DNA of 15,977 nucleotides, taken from Caulobacteraceae bacterium (GTDB lineage: Bacteria > Pseudomonadota > Alphaproteobacteria > Caulobacterales > Caulobacteraceae). The DNA is taken from positions 1 to 15,977 of the forward strand of contig CANGEH010000014.1 of the NCBI GenBank assembly GCA_947452665.1, in the 5' to 3' direction. Below, piece by piece: positions 7,283 to 13,109 of the stretch. Within the stretch, counting starts at the first letter, position 1, and every line of letters starts with the position of its first letter. The notes under the pieces are model-generated. The model was not told where the DNA came from, made no database searches, and saw nothing but the letters and a program-made list of their open reading frames with translations. The position numbers and the translations under genes are program-made.

Positions 7283-10200
7283 ATGACTAGCCCAGTTTTC
7301 CACGATCCGTCTGGTCGCCGTGCTCGCAGGGCCGGGGCCGCTGTCGCCATTATCCTGTCTGTTTTTGTCGCCATTGTTGCGGCGTTTTTCATGACCCTGG
7401 CCACAGCGCCGAGGCTGCCGACGGTTAAGCTTAAAGACCCAAGGGTTCTGTCTGCCCTGCATGTTGAAAATATCAAACACCTGAAAAAGGCGCCGGGCTG
7501 GACGCGGGTGCCGCGCCCGCACAAGGCCCCGCATGGCGTGGCCGCAGGACCCTTGAGCATCGGGTTTTATGTCAGCTGGGATGAGCTTTCGCGCCATTCC
7601 TTGCGCGATCATGTCCAGCAGTTGGATGTGGTTGCGCCGCAATGGATCGCCTTGGCCGACAGCAAGGGCGGCTTGACCATAACCGACGACCCGCAAGCCT
7701 CTGCCATTATAGCGGCGGCCCCGCGCCCGCCCTCGGTCTTGCCTGTGGTGTTCAATGCCAAGAATATGATGTTTGACGGGGCCATGGCGGACAAGGTCTT
7801 GCTCAATCCCGCTGCGCGCAAGGTCATGATTAATCGGCTGGTCGATCTGGCGCGGGCCAAGGGCTATGGCGGCTATATTTTCGATCTGGAGGACATGTCA
7901 CCAGCTGGCCTTAAGGCCTATCCAAGCTTTATCGCCCAGGTCAATAGCGCCCTAAACCCGCTGGGCCGCGAGGTCTGGGTGACGGCGCCCATGGATGACG
8001 AGGCCTGGCCGCTTTTGGCCCTGCAAAAGGCGTCCGACACCTTGATGCTGATGGCCTATGACGAGCATTGGCTAACGGGTGATCCGGGCCCTGCTGCCGG
8101 TCAGGACTGGTATCAGAGCCATTTGTCTGAGGCCTTTAAGGTGCTGGATCCTAAAAAGGTCATCATGATCCTGGGCGGCTATGGCTATGACTGGACCTTG
8201 CATTCCAAGACCGGCAAGGCGCGGGCCGATGTCCTGACCTTTCATGAGGCCACGGTCCTGGCCAAGGATTCCGGCGCGGCCGTGCGCATGGACCGGGCCT
8301 CGCTGAATCCTGGCTTTGGCTATTCTGACGAGAACGGCGAAAGCCATGCGGTTTGGTTTTTGGATGCCCCGACCTTTTTTAATCAGATGAAGGTGGCCGA
8401 TCCTTGGCGCCCGCGCGGCTACGGCGTCTGGCGGCTGGGCTCTGAAGATCCGGGCATCTGGTCCTTGCTGGGCAAGACCTATGGCGGCCCTAATGCGGCG
8501 GGTCTGGCAAGTATGGGCCCGGGCGAGGGCGTTGATTTTGATGGGACGGGCGAGGTGTTGCACGTCTCGGCAACCCCCATGCCCGGCAAGCGCAGCATGG
8601 TGATCGATCCGACCAGCGGCCTGATCACTGACCAGACCTATGTGGTCTTGCCAACCTCGTATGAGATCCAGCGCTATGGCGCCCATCCTGGCCTGGTTGC
8701 CCTGACCTTTGATGATGGCCCAGACTCGCGCTGGACCCCGCAAATTCTTAAGATTCTTAAGGAAAAACACGCCAAGGCGACCTTTTTCGTTATCGGCGAA
8801 AACATGCAGACCTGGCCGGGTCTGGTGGAAAAGGAACTGGCCCAGGGGCATATGGTGGGCAGCCACACCTATACCCATCCCAATATTGGCGAGACCTCCG
8901 AGACCCAGACCACGATTGAGCTGAGCGCCACCCAACGCCTTTTTGAGACCATAACCGGCAAGTCCTTGCGCCTGTTTCGCCCGCCCTATTTTGGTGATGC
9001 TGAACCCTCGACGCCCAAGGAGGTGGCGCCAATCTTGGCGGCACAAAAACAGGGCTATCTGATTGCCGGCCTGCGCATTGACCCCGATGACTGGCAAAGG
9101 CCCGATGCCAAGCTGATTATCGAGCGCGCGCTTAGCCGCCTGGCCGACAAGAATCCAGAAACCGGCGGCCAGGTCATCTTGCTGCACGATTCCGGCGGCA
9201 ATCGCGAGCGAACGGTCGAGGCCCTGCCCAATCTGATCGATGCCTTGCGCGCTCATGGCTATCGTCTGGTGACCGTAGCGGAGTTGGCTGGGTTGACGCC
9301 CGATCAAGCCCTGCCGCCGACCTCGCGCGATAGTGTCAGCCTGATGCTGGACCGGCTCGGCTTTGGCGCGTTTCGCATTATTAATGCCTTTTTACGGATC
9401 TTGTTTATTACGGCGATTGCGCTGGGGCTGGCGCGGCTGGTGTTTCTAACCACCTTGTCGATCGTCCATCGCATGACCGCCGCTAGCCGCACGCCGCCCG
9501 AGCTTGATCCCGCGACCGGCCCCTTGGTCAGTGTGCTGATCCCGTGTTTCAATGAAGAAAAGGTCATTGCCGCCTCTGTGCGACAAATCCTGGCCTCCAA
9601 CTGGCCAAACCTCGAAATCATTGTGCTGGATGATGGCTCAACCGATGGCACCTCAGCCCAGGTTCAGGCCGCCTTTGGGGGTCACCCCAAGGTCCGGCTG
9701 GTGCAATTTAAAAACGGTGGCAAGGCTAGGGCGCTTAATCGTGGCCTAGACCTGGCCCATGGCGAGATCATTGTTGCGCTCGATGCCGATACCCTGTTTG
9801 GCCCAGAGACCTTGGGGCGTTTGGCGCGCTGGTTCAGCGATCCGGTGATCGGGGCGGTGGCCGGCAATGCCTTGGTTGGTAACCGGCTTAATCTGATTAC
9901 GCGCTGGCAGGCCTTGGAATATGTTACCGCGCAAAACCTCGAACGTCGCGCCTTGGCGGCCTTGGGCGCCGTGACCGTGGTGCCGGGGGCTGTGGGCGCC
10001 TGGCGCAAATCGGCGCTTCTAGCGCTTGGCGGCTATCCGCCCGATACACTGGCTGAAGATCAGGACCTGACCATTGCGGTGCAAAGGGCGGGCTGGGAAG
10101 TGGCCTTTGATCCTGAGGCTAGGGCCTATACCGAGGCGCCCGACACGGTGTCTGGCCTGCTCAAGCAGCGCTTTCGTTGGTCATTTGGCACATTGCAGTG

Positions 10201-10648
10201 CCTCTGGAAGCACCGCGGCGCGCTGTTTAATCGCAAACAGCCTGTGCTGGGCTTTATTGCCCTGCCTCAAATCTGGATGTTCCAGATTGTGCTGGCCATG
10301 GCCGCGCCCCTGGTCGATCTGGCCGTGGTCTGGGGCCTGGTTAGCGGTGCATTGGGCCATATGGCCCATCCGCTGGAATGGTCGGGCGACGAGACCCGCG
10401 ATATCCTTTTATACTGGGGTGTCTTTGTCCTGATTGACCTTTTGGCCGGGGTCCTGGGCATGGCTATGGAGAAGGAAGCGCCCTGGCGCGACCTGCCTTG
10501 GCTGCCCTTGCAAAGGTTTGGCTATCGCCAGCTCATGTATTCGGTGGTTGTGCGGGCTGTTGTCACAGCCGTGCGCGGGCCACGCGTGGGCTGGGGCAAG
10601 TTGGAGCGGCGGGCAACGGCGGCCCTTGGCGCGGGCTCTGGCGGTTGA
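7283..10648 (+). CDS. Tri-domain membrane protein: GH18-like hydrolase, NodB polysaccharide deacetylase, processive GT2 synthase
   Basis: This 1121-residue protein probably makes and modifies an amino-sugar polymer at the inner membrane. An Arg-rich start and one hydrophobic segment (about 17-40) form a signal anchor. A GH18-like domain (about 75-420) has FDLED with Asp201 and Glu203, and MAYDEHW with Tyr259-Asp260. A NodB/CE4 domain (about 470-670) keeps all motifs: TFDDGP (Asp477, Asp478), HTYTH (His528, His532), RPPY (566-569), DPDDW (600-604) and LLHD (His635). A second membrane helix (about 703-725) precedes a family 2 glycosyltransferase with DDGSTDG (from 783), DAD (834-836), EDQD (925-928) and QRFRW (962-966), the signature of processive synthases. 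Further helices lie at about 989-1024 and 1041-1061. The predicted topology puts hydrolase and deacetylase in the periplasm and synthase in the cytoplasm. It resembles PgaC plus PgaB in one chain. Poly-N-acetylglucosamine is the likeliest product type but unproven. AAGG at 7274-7277 may be a weak ribosome site. Confidence 0.93.
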   Translation: MTSPVFHDPSGRRARRAGAAVAIILSVFVAIVAAFFMTLATAPRLPTVKLKDPRVLSALHVENIKHLKKAPGWTRVPRPHKAPHGVAAGPLSIGFYVSWDELSRHSLRDHVQQLDVVAPQWIALADSKGGLTITDDPQASAIIAAAPRPPSVLPVVFNAKNMMFDGAMADKVLLNPAARKVMINRLVDLARAKGYGGYIFDLEDMSPAGLKAYPSFIAQVNSALNPLGREVWVTAPMDDEAWPLLALQKASDTLMLMAYDEHWLTGDPGPAAGQDWYQSHLSEAFKVLDPKKVIMILGGYGYDWTLHSKTGKARADVLTFHEATVLAKDSGAAVRMDRASLNPGFGYSDENGESHAVWFLDAPTFFNQMKVADPWRPRGYGVWRLGSEDPGIWSLLGKTYGGPNAAGLASMGPGEGVDFDGTGEVLHVSATPMPGKRSMVIDPTSGLITDQTYVVLPTSYEIQRYGAHPGLVALTFDDGPDSRWTPQILKILKEKHAKATFFVIGENMQTWPGLVEKELAQGHMVGSHTYTHPNIGETSETQTTIELSATQRLFETITGKSLRLFRPPYFGDAEPSTPKEVAPILAAQKQGYLIAGLRIDPDDWQRPDAKLIIERALSRLADKNPETGGQVILLHDSGGNRERTVEALPNLIDALRAHGYRLVTVAELAGLTPDQALPPTSRDSVSLMLDRLGFGAFRIINAFLRILFITAIALGLARLVFLTTLSIVHRMTAASRTPPELDPATGPLVSVLIPCFNEEKVIAASVRQILASNWPNLEIIVLDDGSTDGTSAQVQAAFGGHPKVRLVQFKNGGKARALNRGLDLAHGEIIVALDADTLFGPETLGRLARWFSDPVIGAVAGNALVGNRLNLITRWQALEYVTAQNLERRALAALGAVTVVPGAVGAWRKSALLALGGYPPDTLAEDQDLTIAVQRAGWEVAFDPEARAYTEAPDTVSGLLKQRFRWSFGTLQCLWKHRGALFNRKQPVLGFIALPQIWMFQIVLAMAAPLVDLAVVWGLVSGALGHMAHPLEWSGDETRDILLYWGVFVLIDLLAGVLGMAMEKEAPWRDLPWLPLQRFGYRQLMYSVVVRAVVTAVRGPRVGWGKLERRATAALGAGSGG

Positions 10649-10734
10649 TTGTCCTGAATGGGCCGGGTTTGCCAGCAGGTCATTCCTAGACAAAAGGTTT
10701 GGTTAACCAGAATGTTTCGTCACAGGGCGGCCGT

Positions 10735-10777
10735 GCAAAAGGCAATTTCTTGCCTCAGGCGGCCCATGCCTTTTTGC
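10735..10777 (+). terminator. Terminator-like hairpin downstream of the polysaccharide gene
   Basis: AAAAGGCA (10737-10744) pairs with TGCCTTTT (10767-10774) for eight base pairs, extended by GC/GC around one bulged T. The descending arm carries five T's (10771-10775), so A-rich and T-rich arms give a terminator-like shape about 90-130 bases after the upstream stop. A competing hairpin AGGCAA-TTTC-TTGCCT (10740-10755) shares bases with it, and the two cannot form together. The 22-base loop makes the call tentative. Confidence 0.4.
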
Positions 10778-10824
10778 GAAGGGACAAATTTGCCGGGTCA
10801 TGACATTTTCCCTGCCCTGTTTGG

Positions 10825-10853
10825 TTGCGCAAGCCTGCGGTGCACTCTATAAC
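10825..10853 (+). promoter_or_regulatory. Candidate promoter of the suc operon
   Basis: TTGCGC (10825-10830) and TATAAC (10848-10853) are 17 bases apart. The -10 matches five of six consensus positions, while the -35 shares mainly the TTG. Initiation near 10860 would give a leader of about 70 bases before sucC. It lies downstream of the terminator-like hairpin, consistent with an independent transcription unit. A 10-bp palindrome TGGTTAACCA at 10700-10709 lies upstream. I recognise no known riboswitch in the leader. Confidence 0.4.
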
Positions 10854-10928
10854 CTGCCCGCACTCGCTTATCATCGGTCGCCTCGGCGGCTCTCGTTTTC
10901 CGCGACTAACTAACCGCGACCGGACCTC

Positions 10929-12098
10929 ATGAACATTCACGAGCATCAAGCTAAGGCCGTCCTCAAAGCGTTCGGCGTTCCCGTACCCCGCGGCATTGCC
11001 GCTTATTCAGTCGATGAAGCCGTCAAGGCTGCTGAAGAGCTTGGCGGCCCGGTCTGGGTGGTCAAGGCCCAGATACATGCCGGCGGCCGCGGCAAGGGCG
11101 GCGGCGTCAAGGTGGTCAAGTCGGTTGAGGCTGTGCGCGAGGAAGCCACGCGCATGCTGGGCATGACCCTGGTCACCCATCAGACCGGTCCTGCTGGCCG
11201 CCTGGTCCGCCGTCTCTATATCGAAGAGGGCGCGGCCATTGCCCGCGAACTTTACCTGTCCTTGCTGGTTGATCGCGAAACATCGCGGGTCGCGGTGGTT
11301 GCCTCGACCGAGGGCGGCATGGATATTGAAGAGGTTGCGGCCCATACGCCGGAAAAGATCATCACCTTTTCGATCGATCCAGCCACGGGCGTGTTCCCGC
11401 ACCATGGCCGCAGCCTGGCCAAGGCCCTGAACCTTGATGGCGCGTGTGCCAAGCAGGTCCAGACCCTTTTGCCCGCCCTCTATAAGGCCTTTGTCGACAA
11501 GGACATGGCCATGCTTGAGATCAATCCCCTGATCGTAACGGGCGATGACCAGCTTCGGGTCTTGGATGCCAAGATCGCGTTCGACTCCAATGCGCTTTAC
11601 CGCCAGCCCGACATGCTCGCCCTTCGCGACCTGACCGAGGAAGACGAAAAAGAGATCGAGGCCTCCAAGCACGACCTGTCCTATATCACCCTCGATGGTG
11701 AAATTGGCTGCATGGTCAATGGCGCCGGTCTGGCCATGGCGACCATGGACATTATCAAGCTCTATGGGGCCGAGCCTGCCAACTTCCTCGATGTTGGCGG
11801 CGGTGCTTCCAAGGAAAAGGTCACGGCAGCGTTTAAGATCATTACCTCTGATCCCGCGGTCAAAGGCATTCTGATCAATATATTCGGCGGCATCATGCGC
11901 TGCGACATCATTGCCGAGGGCGTGGTGGCTGCGGTCAAGGAGGTCGGCCTTAAGGTGCCCTTGGTGGTTCGGCTTGAGGGTACAAATGTCGCCCTTGGCA
12001 AGCAGATCATCAATGATAGCGGTCTGAATGTGATCGCTGCCAATGACCTGTCCGATGCCGCTGACAAGATCGTCAAGGCGGTTCGGGCCCTAAGCTAA
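10929..12098 (+). CDS. sucC: Succinyl-CoA synthetase (ADP-forming) beta subunit
   Basis: With SucD it converts succinyl-CoA to succinate, with substrate-level phosphorylation of a nucleoside diphosphate, in the TCA cycle. The 389 residues match the family length. The protein opens with MNIHEHQAKAVLKAFGVPVP, typical of SucC, and its ATP-grasp domain contains HAGGRGKGGGVKV. Asn199 in LEINPLI and Asp213 in LDAKIAFD coincide in number with the metal-nucleotide ligands of the E. coli subunit. The C-terminal CoA-ligase domain contains NGAGLAMATMD, LDVGGGA and NIFGGIMRCD, which contact the alpha subunit and phosphohistidine loop. The ATG at 10929 is the natural start although its ribosome site is weak. 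It is followed 66 bases later by sucD and then sucA, evidently one operon. Identification is secure. Confidence 0.98.
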   Translation: MNIHEHQAKAVLKAFGVPVPRGIAAYSVDEAVKAAEELGGPVWVVKAQIHAGGRGKGGGVKVVKSVEAVREEATRMLGMTLVTHQTGPAGRLVRRLYIEEGAAIARELYLSLLVDRETSRVAVVASTEGGMDIEEVAAHTPEKIITFSIDPATGVFPHHGRSLAKALNLDGACAKQVQTLLPALYKAFVDKDMAMLEINPLIVTGDDQLRVLDAKIAFDSNALYRQPDMLALRDLTEEDEKEIEASKHDLSYITLDGEIGCMVNGAGLAMATMDIIKLYGAEPANFLDVGGGASKEKVTAAFKIITSDPAVKGILINIFGGIMRCDIIAEGVVAAVKEVGLKVPLVVRLEGTNVALGKQIINDSGLNVIAANDLSDAADKIVKAVRALS

Positions 12099-12113
12099 GC
12101 CGGGAATTGAGCT

Positions 12114-12129
12114 GGGCCCTTCGGGGCCT
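12114..12129 (+). other. Intercistronic cUUCGg hairpin between sucC and sucD
   Basis: GGGCCC (12114-12119) and GGGCCT (12124-12129) pair through five Watson-Crick pairs and one G-U around TTCG, giving the unusually stable UUCG tetraloop closed by C-G. No T-run follows, so it is not a terminator. It could slow exonucleases or ribosomes and so adjust the SucC to SucD ratio. Confidence 0.6.
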
Positions 12130-12164
12130 GCGATTGAAATTCGAGAAAGCCAAAAGCAGCGCGC

Positions 12165-13043
12165 ATGTCCATCCTGATCGACAAGAACACCAAGGTCATT
12201 TGCCAAGGGATCACCGGATCTCAGGGCACCTTCCATACCGAGCAGGCCATTGCCTATGGCACCCAAATGGTCGGTGGCGTTACGCCTGGCAAGGGCGGCC
12301 TGACCCATGTTGGCCTGCCCGTGTTTGACACGGTCGCCGAGGCGCGTGAGCGCACCGGCGCCGATGCCACCGCCATCTATGTGCCGCCGCCCTTTGCGGC
12401 CGATTCCATCCTTGAGGCGATCGCGGCGGAAATCCCGCTGATCATCTGCATTACCGAAGGCATTCCTGTGGCCGACATGGTCAAGGTTCGCCGCGCGCTT
12501 GATGCCTCCAAGTCGCGCCTGATTGGCCCCAACTGCCCCGGCGTCTTGACGCCTGGCCAGTGCAAGATCGGCATTATGCCCGGCGGCATCTTTTCCAAGG
12601 GCTCGGTTGGCGTTGTCTCGCGTTCGGGCACACTGACCTATGAGGCCGTGTTCCAGACCACCCAGGTTGGCCTTGGCCAGACCACGGCCGTGGGCATTGG
12701 CGGCGACCCGGTCAAGGGCACAGAATTTATTGATATCCTTGAAATGTTCTTGGCGGATGACGAGACCAAGTCCATCATTATGATTGGTGAAATTGGCGGT
12801 TCGGCGGAAGAAGATGCGGCTGACTTTATTAAACATTCCAAGATAAAAAAGCCCATGGTCGGGTTCATCGCCGGCCGCACGGCCCCTCCGGGGCGGCGCA
12901 TGGGTCATGCGGGCGCGATCATTTCCGGCGGCAAGGGCGGCGCGGAAGACAAGATTGCGGCCATGGAGGCAGCGGGCATCCGCGTGTCGCCATCCCCCGC
13001 AGCCCTTGGCCAGACCTTGGTTGAGGTTCTGAAGGGCCTTTAA
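12165..13043 (+). CDS. sucD: Succinyl-CoA synthetase alpha subunit
   Basis: This is the catalytic partner of SucC. It binds CoA and carries the histidine that is phosphorylated during the reaction. The protein has 292 residues, the usual length. The N-terminal Rossmann-like CoA-binding domain contains CQGITGSQGTFHTEQAIAYG, followed by VGGVTPGKGG and YVPPPFAAD. GPNCPGVLTPG and GEIGGSAEEDAA match conserved family segments, the latter holding the glutamate that positions the histidine loop. GHAGAI contains the active-site histidine at residue 248, next to the E. coli His246 position. The ATG at 12165 starts exactly at the conserved N-terminus (MSILIDKNTKVICQG), preceded by purine-rich GAGAAAG. 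It lies 66 bases after sucC and 66 bases before sucA in one operon. An antisense open frame spanning the gene is judged spurious. Confidence 0.98.
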   Translation: MSILIDKNTKVICQGITGSQGTFHTEQAIAYGTQMVGGVTPGKGGLTHVGLPVFDTVAEARERTGADATAIYVPPPFAADSILEAIAAEIPLIICITEGIPVADMVKVRRALDASKSRLIGPNCPGVLTPGQCKIGIMPGGIFSKGSVGVVSRSGTLTYEAVFQTTQVGLGQTTAVGIGGDPVKGTEFIDILEMFLADDETKSIIMIGEIGGSAEEDAADFIKHSKIKKPMVGFIAGRTAPPGRRMGHAGAIISGGKGGAEDKIAAMEAAGIRVSPSPAALGQTLVEVLKGL

Positions 13044-13059
13044 GGCTGAGACGAAAGGC

Positions 13060-13094
13060 GCGATCCGCACTGGCTGATGTCCGGCGTGGATCGC
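13060..13094 (+). other. Possible hairpin between sucD and sucA
   Basis: GCGATCC (13060-13066) and GGATCGC (13088-13094) form a seven-base-pair stem around a 21-base loop, and flanking bases could add pairs around a bulged C. It ends just before the sucA ribosome site, AGGGA at 13097-13101, so its folding could affect SucA translation. There is no T-run, and a stem this short over a long loop may be only partly stable. Confidence 0.35.
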
Positions 13095-13109
13095 CTAGGG
13101 ACGAAGACC

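Noticed and set aside
8072..9307. A 411-codon open frame antisense to the hydrolase/deacetylase gene.
   Set aside because: It overlaps fully conserved NodB and GH18 motifs on the other strand, its translation resembles no family I know, and no ribosome site or promoter supports it.
10658..10949. Short open frames on both strands between the polysaccharide gene and sucC (about 64 codons each).
   Set aside because: They overlap the candidate terminator and promoter, have no homology I can recognise, and the minus-strand one runs into the sucC start.
11007..11672. A 221-codon antisense open frame within sucC.
   Set aside because: It is a shadow of a strongly conserved gene with the same low-complexity character as other antisense frames here.
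12090..13070. A 326-codon open frame antisense to the whole of sucD, longer than sucD itself.
   Set aside because: sucD in the sense frame is unmistakable. Long antisense frames are common in GC-rich genes with biased third positions, and the translation is low-complexity with no recognisable motif.
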